A stretch of DNA of 64,000 bases from Amanita rubescens (taxonomy: Eukaryota; Basidiomycota; Agaricomycetes; Agaricales; Amanitaceae): positions 28,417 through 92,416 of the forward strand of contig WION01000212.1 in NCBI GenBank assembly GCA_015039365.1, given 5' to 3'. Positions 1-10,436 of the stretch are shown here, piece after piece. Made by a program: the position numbers and the translations under genes. The notes under the pieces are model-generated. The model saw only the letters and a list, made by a program, of their open reading frames with translations. It had not been told where the DNA came from and made no database searches. Every line of letters begins with the position of its first letter. Position 1 is the stretch's first letter.

Positions 1-1013
1 GCCCTTTCCAAACCTATATGTGACGTGATTAGAGCACAGTAATCCCGAGACCATGATCGCAATTTGAAGAGGGACCAATGAAAAGACGACGGTGTAGAAC
101 TTTACGAGCGCTACTCGCTCGAAATCGAGGTATGGCCCTTTGCATCCAGGAAGTACGGTTCGCGAGTAACATGTCGAGCTCACGGTAGCTTCTTCGAAGG
201 GGTCGTAATATCCACAACACTGGAGTTCGTTTTGGATTATCAACCTGTCTGAGGTGCTTAAAGATTGGGACCACTGAGCGTTGATCTTTCCTGGGAGGTT
301 GAATGTATGTTTTTTGTAGGTTATGTATCCTGGGATGACGAGGAGGCCAAAGGTGACCCATGTGAGGAAGGTGTATATCGCGAGGAAAGAGCGGTTGTTG
401 AGGAGGATTCCGGCCCAGCCGACCATGGAGGTAAATAGGCCAACAACCGCAGCGAGCGTGGAGAGTACCAGTTCGGCCCTGTTACCCGTACGGACAACGT
501 CTGCGTGGGCGAATATGTTGAACCAGGTTAGGAGTAGTATGATAAGGCCTATAAGAGTGTATATCGTGAACTGACCAAAAAAAAGTGAGAAACGATTCGG
601 AATAGTAGATTGAGACGTACCAGGAGGTTAGTGCAGAACAAAATCCATTTAAACTTATTCCACTTCATCTTCTTTCCCCGCTTTTTTCCAGCAAGCCATG
701 GATCAGAATCGTCGTCACCCTCACTCGGCATCCTGGCCTCTCCGCTCCGGAATGCTTCTATACCCCCGCCACGCTTCGGAAATTTAGGGTCAAAGCCCTG
801 GTCTCCCTTTTTTGCGTTCTTCCTGCGTCGGGGATTGCCAGCGTTGAGCATTCTTGACGAGAATTTTTTCGGGAGGTAGTTGAGAGAGAGGGACCCGCTG
901 CTCATTTCATGACTTAGAGAGGTTGGAGAGCCACCTATAGAGCGTGTCGTTGGTGAGACTGCAAATGGCGCAGAAGGGGGCTCGAGAGAGGCTGAGGATA
1001 GGTCGGCGAGCAT
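1..1013 (-). CDS. Tetraspanin, Tsp2-like (3' end cut by window edge)
   Basis: Four-pass membrane scaffold protein of the fungal Tsp2-like tetraspanin group. Exon 1 is 1013-621 and exon 2 runs from 570 off the window start; the 49-nt intron is GT-AG, phase 0. The roughly 130-residue cytoplasmic N-terminus is Ser/Lys/Arg-rich and contains KRGGGIEAFRSGEARMP. Exon 2 gives hydrophobic segments TM1 to TM3, an extracellular loop with the tetraspanin signature ELQCCGYYDPF followed by STCYS and GCKGPY, then TM4 ending near LLCSNHVTYRFG. The CCG motif plus later cysteines is what identifies the family. The start is the first in-frame Met; the frame stays open upstream, so an additional 5' exon is possible. 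The C-terminal tail lies outside the window. Family assignment is strong; no specific cellular role can be read from the sequence. Confidence 0.87.
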
Positions 1014-1846
1014 GTGTTGTGTTGAGGTAGCTTGGGATGCAAAAGATGCTCTACGAGAGGGTGGTCTAAAAAGGATTGAGGTTATAAGACAGGGTGTACG
1101 GAAAGGACTGACGGAGAGGGGTCCATCTAGTGGAAGAGGAGAGGTAAGTCCTTACGCTATTGTCCGCAGCAAGCGTGGACATACCATACTTGGCAGCGGC
1201 GCTTCTGCCCGATACCCTCTTGTCCCCTCGAGATAAATTGACCACACTCGCTGCATTCTGGATGACGAAAAGAGAGAAATTACAGTTGCTATCACAGTTG
1301 TGCCTTTATTTCCATTTCTTGCTAATCCACATGGTCGAGCCTCTTTGTTCCGCAACTCAATATAGATTACATCTAATCTTATCTTATCTCATGTCCCTGA
1401 CAACGCTTGGCAAGCCGACTGTTTATCACGTCGACGTCATGCCTCGTACGCGACACCTAGACGACCAACTGTGTGTTCGTCTACTAGCTTCTGCTGCTGC
1501 ATTTGGAATATCTCACGCGCACGTCGTCTTTGCACATATAGCCTATATGTTGTCTTGAAATGGTTTACGATCTCGATTGAAAGATCTTTTCTCAAATTCT
1601 ACTTGATTGTATGCGCAGACGCAGGAACAAAAATCGTATCGTCCGAGATGTAGATTGACGTTACCGACGTTTACACCTACGTTGGGGAATTTCATACCAA
1701 AGCTAACCAGACTTCCCTTGCTCCGGCGTAGCAGTCGCGGAGATAGGGGACACCGCTGGCAGAAATCGGTATGAAAGTATATATAAAGGTCATTACCTGA
1801 GATATTACAAGTATGTTTGCGATCTTCAAGGAGAAATACAACTCTA
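1014..1846. other. Intergenic, no supported gene
   Basis: This holds the promoter side of the tetraspanin and the 3' flank of UstYa-1. Open frames here are short, overlap on both strands and show no recognisable domain. Confidence 0.5.
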
Positions 1847-2648
1847 TCATAATGTACGAGCCGCCTGATTCCGCTTTGCTTCCTTGTACACTAAGCTCCA
1901 GTCCCGGCACTCCCAATCTCCACTCTGATCAATCGGATCAAAGTGCGACGCATAATTGAACGATTCGAGGTGCACATCACCTCGACATAACACCATCTGC
2001 TTCATATAGTTTAAACAATGCCTTGCCAATTCTGATGGAGGCTCTTCGCGCGGGGTGACCGTCTCATTCCGCAGAATATCCAAGCAGCGTAGCTGATGAA
2101 ACAGCGATACGCTAAATGGTCGCTTGTGTTCTCCCAAATATACAACTCCATCCCCGCCTGGCACCAGTTGAGCCCACTCCTGCGCTCCGTTTTCGGTATC
2201 TAGTTTGTACCGATTTGTGTTCTCAAACCCAATTCGCACCCGGGGTCGATGTTTAGTAAGGGGCCACGTTTCGGGATAATCATTTCCCAGGTAAGCTGGT
2301 AAAATAGGTCATATTACATGGCAGAAACGCGACGGCCGTTGACGACTTACAGTATTGTTTTGGGTTCAATACCTGAGCGAAGTGTTGTTGGAGCCATATC
2401 GTGGCTGCCAGCTTGATGACGACACTGAAAGAAAGGAGCAAGAGCACAACGCTCAACACATTCGCGCTAGGAAGCTTGGCGAATTGTAGTTGCAGAAAAG
2501 ACCTTGAAAGCGCTCTGAACAACATGCAGCCTGAATGGAAGAAGGTGGTACTAAAGTACGTACACTGATGTATATAGTAAAGGTGATACAAGTTTGGGCT
2601 GTGCTTTTCACAGGCTTTCCACATGCTCACTGCGTCTTCCTCGCCCAT
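1847..2648 (-). CDS. UstYa-family (DUF3328) oxidase-like protein 1
   Basis: UstYa-family proteins are membrane-anchored, copper-dependent oxidases that catalyse oxidative cyclisation or desaturation of secreted peptides in ascomycete dikaritin pathways. Exon 1 is 2648-2351, a 55-nt GT-AG intron follows, and exon 2 is 2295-1847 (248 aa from the first Met; a Met at 2525 would give 207 aa). One TM segment (NVLSVVLLLLSFSVVIKLAATI) is followed by the family's YxxLGNDYP motif spanning the splice junction, then SLFHQLRCL and RHCLNYMKQMVLC, and a C-terminal CRDWSLVY. The two HxxHC motifs are both altered: the first reads HQLRC (His to Arg) and the second LARHC (first His lost). The gene faces the seven-TM gene across a 141-bp shared promoter. 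It may be non-canonical or inactive as an oxidase; the family call is secure. Confidence 0.88.
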
Positions 2649-2789
2649 GAAAGCTATATTAATGGATCGTAATTATTATTCCCGGAATATCCATGGATCC
2701 AAGATTACATATCCGACTGGCCTTTGCTTCTTTCCCTTTCCTCCTGCCTCAGCGCTCGTAGCGAGCTAGCTACTAGGCCCTCCTCCGCC
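2649..2789. promoter_or_regulatory. Divergent intergenic promoter region
   Basis: 141 bp separate the first Met of UstYa-1 (minus) from the seven-TM start (plus), so both genes probably share regulatory sequence. No individual site was recognised. Inference from spacing only. Confidence 0.4.
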
Positions 2790-4202
2790 ATGTCGACGAC
2801 CGAGTTCGAACATGCCTATTACATCGGGAACTATATGTCTGGTATTCTCTACGGTACATTCTCCCACTTATCTCAGCTTGATCCAATTATGCTGATCCCA
2901 TCCGTTCTATGTGCACAGGCATCGAACTGGTTATGTACTTCACTGCCATGCGCCGTCTTCTCCGTGCTAGACGTCACAAACGACTGGCAGGTTCACGTAC
3001 ATTCCTCGCTCTTTATTCTACTGCGCTCTTTATCCTCGTTACCATCGACATATGTGCCAACGCCGTGTGGGGAGAAGAGCTTTGGATCTCGTCTCGCAAC
3101 AAGCCAGGCGGCATACCCGAGTTTATTGCGACCCAAGTATCAGTATGGTATGAAACCCTCGGCTCGACGAGTGTCGTGGCTATGATATTCATGGGCGATG
3201 CGCTTTTAGTGAGTCCTTTCTGCGATGACGGACTTGGAGTAAAAAAGTTACTCGGCCTCGATATCCCCGAATAACGTACTGATGCATGCTGTCCTTTCCT
3301 CGTGTGCAGATCTACCGGCTTTTCATAATCTACGATTCGAATTACGCGTTGATTGTTATTCCTTGCTTAACATGGTGCGCTGCATTTGGTACGTCGCATC
3401 CTTATCCCCTTTCCGACTGTCCTATAATAAACTCAACCCAACTCTCCAGCGCTCGCCATTATCCAACTCGTCATCTCGGGTAAACCAGGGGGCAACTTCT
3501 TCAATGGCAAAACCATCAACTTTGGCACGCCCTACTATACCCTCACCATCGCTCTCAATATTATCATCACGACTTTGATTTGTCTTCGCCTGTTCTATTT
3601 TTCTCGCCGGATAAAACACATCCTCGGACCAGATGGAGCGAAGACGTACACGGGCATCGCGGCGATTTTGATCGAGAGCGCGGCGCCATATAGTTTGGTC
3701 GGATTGATGTTTTTGATACCCTATGCGAGGCAGAGCGGGACAGCGATCGCGTTTGGACAGGTTTGGGCAAAGATGACGGTATGGCTATCATTTTCCCTGT
3801 CTATCTGCGGAATGTTAACAAGGGCTATGTATTTAGTGCTTATCGCCTCAGCTCATTATTCTCCGCGTCATATCTGGAACGGCTTGGGGCAGGGATACAC
3901 TTGACCGGACTCGGACGGTTGGAGATGTGACCGATTCATCTGGCAGGGATGCGTCTAACACGGTCCTTTCTACCGAATTGCAATTTTCGCCTGTGGAGGA
4001 GACGGCGATATATAGCCATGACAGTAAAACGAATACGGATACTCAGGGTCTCAACTCACACGATGGGTATGGGCTGGTGTTTGGTTCGGGCGGTGGTGGA
4101 AGCATGGGTACTACTCATTCAGACAGTGGGTTGAGTAAAGGGAATGAGAAAAAGGTACCTGACGAAGAGGATAGTATGGAAAAGGTTGAGATGATGGTTT
4201 GA
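2790..4202 (+). CDS. Seven-transmembrane protein, Agaricomycete-type, unknown function
   Basis: Five exons (2790-2853, 2919-3208, 3310-3388, 3450-3778, 3837-4202) join in frame to a 375 aa protein; all four introns are GT-AG and 58-101 nt. The N-terminus (AYYIGNYMSGILYGIELVMYF) starts the first of about seven hydrophobic segments. Conserved-looking stretches include TIDICANAVWGEELW, VWYETLGSTSVVAMIFMGDALLIYR, YTGIAAILIESAAPYSLVGL and GTAIAFGQVWAKMT. A roughly 120-residue Ser/Gly/Glu-rich cytoplasmic tail follows the last helix. I know this architecture as a multi-copy family of unknown function in mushroom genomes. It is not a recognisable transporter, though export or sensing of a peptide product is conceivable given its neighbours. 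ATG 2790 was chosen because it begins the conserved N-terminus; an upstream Met at 2724 adds only a Ser/Arg-rich leader. Confidence 0.82.
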
Positions 4203-5137
4203 GGAAATTTACCGTGTAGTTCTTTAGATTGGTGTTACTATGTCGAATCTAAAAAAATGAGTTGTCGCCGGTCAATATTCAATCATTGTGCGCGGTTTCA
4301 ATTTTCGAACTGACTGGACCCTTGGTGCCTATTCAAGTTAGTCCAACTTTTTTATTGTAACTCGGCTGCATATGGTAATGAACTGGTCAGCCGGCCGTAA
4401 TGCCGTTCAACGTTCAACAACAACAACACGAGCAAATAAGGAGCACTGACCGCCAGTGGCACATATTAGGAATTGGTTTTACACCTGCCATTTATCTCGA
4501 CAAGCGCAAGATCTTGGTGTCCATTCCGAACCATACGGATAAACGAGCGTCAGCGGATCCGCTGTTCCAGCGCTTTCCCACTAGAGCTGTCACCGTTCCA
4601 CGCAACACAACGTAAATATGGTGAGTGCTTATGATCATCACTCATAGTGAGGCTGTGAGCCCTTACACACGTTGTCAAGTGAAACCCGGGTCGATTATTG
4701 ACTCCGGCCCTAGTAATATTAATCTTGCATTCGTCAACGAGTGCGGAAGCGGACAACAACGGCCTTTTACATAGCATGTATGACATACACACCACGCCTC
4801 GCTGTCAACGTAGATGAGGGAAGCTCGTCAACTATTTCACCTCCCCTGCGCCGACTGGGATAGTCAGTCTAGCGAAAGCGAGCTCGAAATCTTCAACAGA
4901 AAGTGCAAGTATTTTCTGTTACACTTTTGTTAGGCTTTGGATCAAAACTGTATCAAAGACGCGGTTCCCGCCAGTCACTTGGTGCTGGAGCTAATCGCAT
5001 CCTCGCTTCACCGTGAAGCGTGAAGGTACCGATATCACACTGCCAACATGGAGTCAATGATATGCCTCCGGAGGATTCGGTGACATACTGGGATTACTCC
5101 AGGGTTTCAGGCTGTGCTTACCCGACCCTTGGAGGTC
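4203..5137. other. 5' flank of precursor gene 1, no supported gene
   Basis: Contains a 71-codon open frame at 4400-4615 without recognisable features, and part of a duplicated upstream block shared with precursor gene 2 (see repeat). Nothing else supported. Confidence 0.4.
4877..4986 (+). repeat. Duplicated 5' flank, copy 1
   Basis: Diverged direct copy of 6201-6310. Both contain CAACAGAAAGTG or TAACAGAAAGTG followed further on by ATCAAAG and CGCGGTT and end in GGTGCT or GGATGCT. They lie at similar distances upstream of precursor genes 1 and 2, which supports a tandem duplication of gene plus promoter. Confidence 0.55.
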
Positions 5138-5148
5138 TATAAAGAGGT
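5138..5148 (+). promoter_or_regulatory. TATA box of precursor gene 1
   Basis: TATAAAGAGGT, 81 bp from TATA start to ATG. The same 11-mer precedes all three precursor genes, which marks it as a shared core promoter. Confidence 0.7.
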
Positions 5149-5218
5149 TGGCGTCTCAGTGCCTGGACAACACCTATCTCATAGCCGCCATACACTAGGA
5201 GCAGCCGAATACCCCACA

Positions 5219-5415
5219 ATGAACCGTCTCTACGCGCTTGCTGTTCTATTAGCCTTCAGCGCCTCAATGGCTGCCGCTTCACCCGTTGAGAGAAGAGAAG
5301 ACTTAGGTGCTGGTAAGTGTTATTATTACTACTTGTGTTAACCCGGAACTAACGATACCCCACAGACATCGATGCACACAGGGAAAGGATTGACCCGCCG
5401 TTCCTGAAGCCTTAG
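5219..5415 (+). CDS. Small secreted peptide precursor 1 (putative RiPP precursor)
   Basis: Two exons (5219-5312, 5366-5415) separated by a 53-nt GT-AG phase-1 intron encode 47 aa. A signal peptide (MNRLYALAVLLAFSASMAAA) is followed by SPVERRED, which contains a dibasic RR that would suit a Kex2-type protease. The second exon gives a short charged stretch ending in RIDPPFLKP. The frame is supported by two paralogs (6582, 9736) with identical gene structure. A further intron-like element (5439-5488) lies in the 3' UTR and has a diverged counterpart after precursor 2. There is no CaaX box, so it is not a lipopeptide pheromone. The predicted role, substrate for the neighbouring UstYa oxidases, is inference from context. 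The core peptide would probably be the variable C-terminus. Confidence 0.75.
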
Positions 5416-6498
5416 CCCTATTTTAAATCTCCAACTAAGTAAGTTCCTATGATCTACAAGTAAGACAAAGGCTTGACATCCACATCAGGGCCACTTGAGG
5501 TTGTTGTTATGTCGAGTGTACTCGTATACAACATATTGTTGGGTTTTTTGGTTTTAAACGGACTTCATTGATTGTTATTATTGTTATATTTATGGACTCT
5601 ACGCTTTAATATTTAGCATCCCCTTCAATTGGAAGAAGGAATAATAGTGATTTCGCGATTGCATATGAGAGAGAGAATATTATTATCGTTCTTGTGCCTG
5701 GAGAAAATGCGAGAGTGACAGATTACGTGGCCGAGGTACTCAAAGAGCTTCCTTTTCAGGAAGCTCTCCGAGTCCGGCACTTCCACGTACACATCAGGAA
5801 CATTTGGTTCAACCTGTTGACCTGGATTAGTATCTCGCTTACGAAGCGGACAAATCTCTCGGAAGAGGATTGATAAATCCGTAACTTGGTAAGCAGTTAG
5901 CAGTACTAAGGCTGTCCTACGTTGTCACTGTCAGGTACTAATCCTCAGCTTGGCTTTGTTATAGACCCCGGCTGCAATAAACAATCTGGCTCTGGCGGTG
6001 TTTCTGCACAAGTGAGTGGCGATGCCTCCTACTACATGGCGTGAACCGTTGCTTACGGTTTACAGCGGGCCCGCGCTGTTCTAGTAGAATTCCCAGGTTG
6101 AAGCTTTCAACTAGTTCAACCATCTCACTTCCGAAGTCCTCGGGTGCAAATTCAGATAAACTCAAGTTGACAACCTTGCAACAGTTGGTCAGCAGAAACA
6201 AACTCGAAGGGTCTAACAGAAAGTGGGCGTATCTTTGAAGAAATATCTCGAGCTCTGGAATTTTTTTTGATTATCTATCAAAGCGCGGTTGCTAACTAGC
6301 ACTGGATGCTATATCTGTTCAGGAGAGTACTGACGACATGATGGAGGCGTGGCTTTTGGCCGTACAGCCGTGCAGGCGGCCGCGAACACATCAATGTGCC
6401 ACTCTGCCAAACGTGAGTCGACGACGGAGACACCTTCGGACTACCCGGTGATTGAAGATGACTCCTCTATTTTCAGCCTGCGGTGCCTACTCGAGCGC
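5416..6498. other. Between precursor genes 1 and 2, no supported gene
   Basis: Holds the 3' UTR of precursor 1 with a probable 50-nt UTR intron (5439-5488), AT-rich sequence, and the 5' flank of precursor 2. Open frames at 5959-6238 on both strands lack any recognisable feature. Confidence 0.4.
6201..6310 (+). repeat. Duplicated 5' flank, copy 2
   Basis: Diverged direct copy of 4877-4986, upstream of precursor gene 2. See the entry for copy 1 for the shared words. Confidence 0.55.
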
Positions 6499-6509
6499 TA
6501 TAAAGAGGT
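6499..6509 (+). promoter_or_regulatory. TATA box of precursor gene 2
   Basis: TATAAAGAGGT, 83 bp from TATA start to ATG; identical to the 11-mers at 5138 and 9677. Confidence 0.7.
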
Positions 6510-6581
6510 CATCGTCGCCGCCAGTGTCATTATAGCACCTACCGCATATCCGCCATACCCTTCACAGCCGATTGGCTAGCA

Positions 6582-6780
6582 ATGAATCCTCTATGTGCAT
6601 TTGTCGCTTTACTTGCCCTTGCCTCAACGGCTGTTGCCTCTCCCGTTGAGATGAAAGAAGCCACAGCTGCTGGTAAGTACTATCTTTGACATTACTATGT
6701 TAATTTGTGCTAATAAACTTTTAATAGACAGTAAAGTAGAGAACGTTAAGCTTGACGCGCTATTCCTCAGGCCTGTATAA
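6582..6780 (+). CDS. Small secreted peptide precursor 2 (putative RiPP precursor)
   Basis: Exons 6582-6672 and 6728-6780, 55-nt GT-AG phase-1 intron at the same codon as in precursor 1, 47 aa. Signal peptide MNPLCAFVALLALASTAVA, then SPVEMKEATAAD, then a second-exon segment ending in KLDALFLRPV. Length, start context, intron phase and the ASPVE junction match precursor 1, while the C-terminus keeps only the pattern basic-x-D-x-x-F-L. The dibasic site of precursor 1 is reduced to MK here. It is too short for routine gene finders. Same inferred role as precursor 1. Confidence 0.72.
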
Positions 6781-7922
6781 AATTTAAAAAAAGTAAAGTC
6801 GGTAAATATATCATCTACAAACATGATAGGGGTCTGACATCCATGTCAGGAACACTGGACATTATCATGTAGCGAGTTTGCAATGTAGCATACTATTGAG
6901 ATTATATTATTATTCATATAACGTACTAGATTCATTGTTATTTTATTTATTCAATTCACCAACCTGCTTATCGTCCCGTTTTAGACGGTGAACCTAAAAA
7001 GAGATGAAATTCTGCGATGACGGCGGCGAATGTGGTAGAAGCTTGTTCCTGTGCCTGCTGGATTTGCTAGCTGTAAGCTTAGCAAAAGCCTCGTAAACTG
7101 CCTGCGGAAGCCGTCAGCTCGAATGATCTAATGTCCAGGCGCTGGTGGATGGCTTTCAAAAACTCACCCACTCGAACGCTCGAGTCCAACTGCATTTCAT
7201 CGCTCTATAGGCTTCATAAACCCATTTGAATCCCGCCGGCATCTCCGATTAAGCCTCTTGGAATCCCAAATGGAGTGATCGCAACATGACAGGCGTCAAC
7301 GAGTCAATATCAAAATGACGGGCGATGCATTGTTCCGGATTATCAGGGCCAATCTTCATTCGACATACTATGTGCGGAGTAGTTAAGCGACTGCTGCGCG
7401 ATGATCGAACGCTGCAAACGATAACAACCATATTAGAGTTCAGGCATGCGGGCAGGGTCCAGGGTAGACGAATATCTGGCGGTAGGCCTGTAGGGGAAAA
7501 ACAAAAGACGAGTTCGAGGATGGTGAAGAGAGAATAGGGGTTTGTTTTCGGACATGATGGGCTAGTTCAACCTGGCCGACAAAACGCATCAAATAAAATC
7601 TAGACTTACGTCCCTAGTAGTACACGATCGCCGAACTTGAGCGGATGTTTTTCATCTCGCAACTTGAGGACCCAGGTATCGGGGAATCACTATAACCGTC
7701 TCTGCAGACAATCGACACACAAACAAGTCATCTATTTTTAAATTTGAACGTCTGGATTTTGGTGTTGAGAGAACTAATTGGCGTCGGTATTTATGCCCGC
7801 GTATCTGAACTAGATAAGCGTCGGCTTACGCTGGCCGCGACCTTGCTTGCAGTTATTTTTATTGCATATGATGAAGTGTAACAAATGAATTATAAAGTGA
7901 TGTATACGTAGTAGGCTAATAA
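6781..7922. other. No supported gene
   Basis: AT-rich 3' flank of precursor 2, then about 700 bp with short open segments in several minus-strand frames (for instance around 7200-7430). These do not join into a protein I can defend. It could be a decayed gene. Confidence 0.35.
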
Positions 7923-8570
7923 TTACATTCTTCGTTTCCCTTTCTTTTTGTCGCTGACGGGTTCTTCCACCGTTTCTGCAGAAAATGTCGGAGAACGGTT
8001 TTGGCTGCGATTTTCTTCGGTTTGAAGTGAGGGAGATGGTTTGTTGTCTTCTGATGTGTTAGGTTGAAGAGCTTTTTCTTCAATTTTTGTTGCACTTGTA
8101 GATGCGTGAGTTGTTGAGGTGTCAGACGTGAATGAGGTTGAGGCAGTGGGAGTGGCTCTGTTTAAGAATTTGTAAAAGGTCAGGAGGATTGAATGGGGAA
8201 AGCGTACGATTGTGTCGGTCGGAACATGCCGAATCTTCGTTTCTTGGATGGAGATGTACTTGTTGAGGGGATAGTGGCTGTAGATGATGTTCGGATTTCT
8301 GGTCCCAGATTGAAAGCAACTGACATGAGTTCGATGAGGAGAACGCCTGATTCGGTAACAGATTTGCACGTTCCTTCGTTTTGCTCCGAACCAATGTCAA
8401 TGCGGATGGATGTACAAGTTGGTAATGACGGTGAACCAAAACGTATAACTGTACGACGGTCACAGTTTCCTTATTCCTATCACGGGACCGTATGCGTTCA
8501 CCGATTATTGATCTCAGGGACAAACAATATCATCTGCAATTATCGACATTGCACCTCCTCCTAGGGGATC
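7923..8570 (-). other. Long-open region, coding status unresolved
   Basis: All minus-strand frames and one plus-strand frame stay open for 100 to 150 codons here. The minus frame ending at 7923 is Ser/Thr-rich with a basic end (KKKGKRRM). I could not choose a frame by splice sites or by domain recognition, so no product is proposed. It sits inside the putative peptide cluster, so transcript evidence would matter. Confidence 0.25.
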
Positions 8571-9676
8571 ATTGAACTTGTTTAACATGTATGTCGCGCT
8601 GTCTTGTTGTCCTGATCGAGAACATATACAGCTCTACGAGACTTCAAAGAGGAGACGTTGCTAAAGAAGCACGATGAAAGCTTGCTGCGAGAAGATGATC
8701 GTCTAGAATGTATGGACAAGCACACCAAAATTTGGTGGAAAAAGGTGAAGAGCGCAGAAGGGAGTTAAGCACAGTACTGTATACGCATGTAGTGGACTGC
8801 TGACGCGCTGACGTCTGATGAGGTCAGACTGATAAGACGGGCCGAAGCGCAGTGGTGAGACAATTCAGATAAGATACGGGACGGTTTCCCACGATTTTGG
8901 GGGTGGAGAGACCTTGCAAGCAAGGTAATCATGGTGGGAGTTGGATGAATCGGGTCACGGTATGTCACAGCCATGGCTTTTCAACATACCGAGCGTTCGG
9001 AGTAGTAACCACCGTCATCCAATCCCGCTGATGAACTGAAAGTCCCATGCGGTTGCTGACAGATCCGCCATTCTGGCGCACTCACGCTGACTGGTTTATT
9101 TGCGCCAGCTCAACGTAAACCTTACACTGAGTGCATATGGCCATCACCCCTATGCTGACCTCTATTATGGACGACCACAGCAAGACAGACCTTCTCTTTT
9201 TTTCGCATGGTACCGAGTGTATAAGCGGACTGAGAGCAACGCCACTTCTGCATAGCATGTGGCACACACCGTGCAGTGCTGCATTGCTAGACTACCTGCC
9301 TCTGATCAGGAGGTGCACCTCGTTAAATAACGGTTTTACTTCAGCTATACTAAGTTTCTACCGAGAAAAAGATCAAGGTATGGATTTACGATACTCGAGT
9401 GGAAAAAGAAGAGAAAAGTACGTGCATCATTCCTGTCTGCTATCGAGAAGACCGTCGAAAGCGCGGCTTCCGTCCAACGTGCTCATTAAATGTTGTAATG
9501 GTTCGGGGTACTTGTATCCACGGCCATGATTGGCGATTGGAAGGGGCACTGCTGTCGATTATAGACGAACCGATATCACACCGCCAATCTAGGGGTGCGA
9601 ATACGTCTTCAGACGTTCTGTGACTCCATGGCTCCGGCTGTTTTTTAGCCTGTGCTTAATATACATTCTTGAAACG
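8571..9676. other. 5' flank of precursor gene 3, no supported gene
   Basis: Contains words shared with the precursor 1 upstream region, such as GCATAGCATGT near 9251 (ACATAGCATGT near 4770) and CCGATATCACAC near 9571 (also near 5028). A 132-codon open frame (9131-9529) has no recognisable features. Confidence 0.4.
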
Positions 9677-9687
9677 TATAAAGAGGT
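9677..9687 (+). promoter_or_regulatory. TATA box of precursor gene 3
   Basis: TATAAAGAGGT, 59 bp from TATA start to ATG; third copy of the shared core promoter. Confidence 0.68.
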
Positions 9688-9735
9688 GAGTCGCCTGGTG
9701 CCAACATAACATCTACTCAACGGCTATATCCTACA

Positions 9736-9937
9736 ATGAACCAACTCTACGCGCTTATTGCTTTCTTCGCCCTCGCCTGGATGGCAGGTGCTTCACCTAT
9801 TCAGGAGAGAGATATCCCAGTCGTTGGTAAGTACTGCAAAGACTACATTGTCGATCCGGAACTGATGATTGACAGACGGAGGAGATATCGAGACCAGGCA
9901 TGATGCATTCTGGCTAGTCGCGAGCGACGATCGTTAA
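9736..9937 (+). CDS. Small secreted peptide precursor 3 (putative RiPP precursor)
   Basis: Exons 9736-9826 and 9876-9937, 49-nt GT-AG phase-1 intron, 50 aa. Signal peptide MNQLYALIAFFALAWMAGA, then SPIQERDIPVVD and a C-terminus ending HDAFWLVASDDR. The first codons (MNxLYAL), the ASP junction and the intron site align with precursors 1 and 2, but the tail differs and is three residues longer. Trp and Phe in the tail are plausible targets for oxidative cross-linking. The sequence after the stop also looks intron-bearing, but less clearly so than in copies 1 and 2. Confidence 0.7.
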
Positions 9938-10436
9938 CCAAGGTAAGGCTCTGCCATGCACAAGTCCAACATCTACTTAAGGTTTCTTGCGGTAATTCAG
10001 CCCATTCAATCCTCGAAGTTGTAGAATACCAATATCATTATGCGGACTGAATTGGATCAGAGTATTACGGACTTCATTACCGAATTCGTAATTTAGATTG
10101 TATTTAATGGCTAAAACACCGAAAATCATTTAACTGGTTGCCCGCCGGCAGTTATGCAACACATGCGACGACGAGTAAAGTCTAAGCGTCCCCAATCGTA
10201 ACATACATTGTACTTAAATGGCTAAAACACTAAAAACCGTTTAACCGGTCGCGTAGCAGATATGCGACACATGCGGCGACGAGTAGAAGTCCATGTGTCT
10301 CCAAGCAAAACATATATCGCAATAAGTTAAAATTCCTCACAGCAATCCACCTGGTACCTTCAACATAAATAGAGTATAAAGAATCATATAGCCACCAGAC
10401 GGCGACAAGGATATAGGTCCGATCTGCACCGGATAA
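9938..10436. other. Between precursor 3 and the minus-strand membrane gene
   Basis: No gene seen. It contains the roughly 100-bp tandem duplication listed separately, lying in the 3' flanks of two convergent genes. Confidence 0.5.
10097..10303 (+). repeat. Tandem duplication of about 100 bp (two units)
   Basis: Units 10097-10195 and 10207-10303 share GGCTAAAACAC, a CATTTAAC or CGTTTAAC word, ATGC(A/G)ACACATGCG and CGACGAGTA. They are diverged, so the duplication is not recent. No function is apparent. Confidence 0.7.

Noticed and set aside
2520..2570. A 33-35 nt intron in UstYa-1 exon 1 (GTACGTAC to TTCAG)
   Set aside because: Too short for the intron sizes seen here, and the exon is open without it; the alternative downstream Met covers the same uncertainty.
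9131..9529. 132-codon plus-strand frame upstream of precursor 3
   Set aside because: It overlaps sequence shared with the noncoding 5' flank of precursor 1, so it is more likely promoter-proximal DNA.
5219..9937. The three small genes as basidiomycete mating pheromone precursors
   Set aside because: They have cleavable signal peptides and no C-terminal CaaX motif, and no STE3-type receptor signature was recognised in the window.
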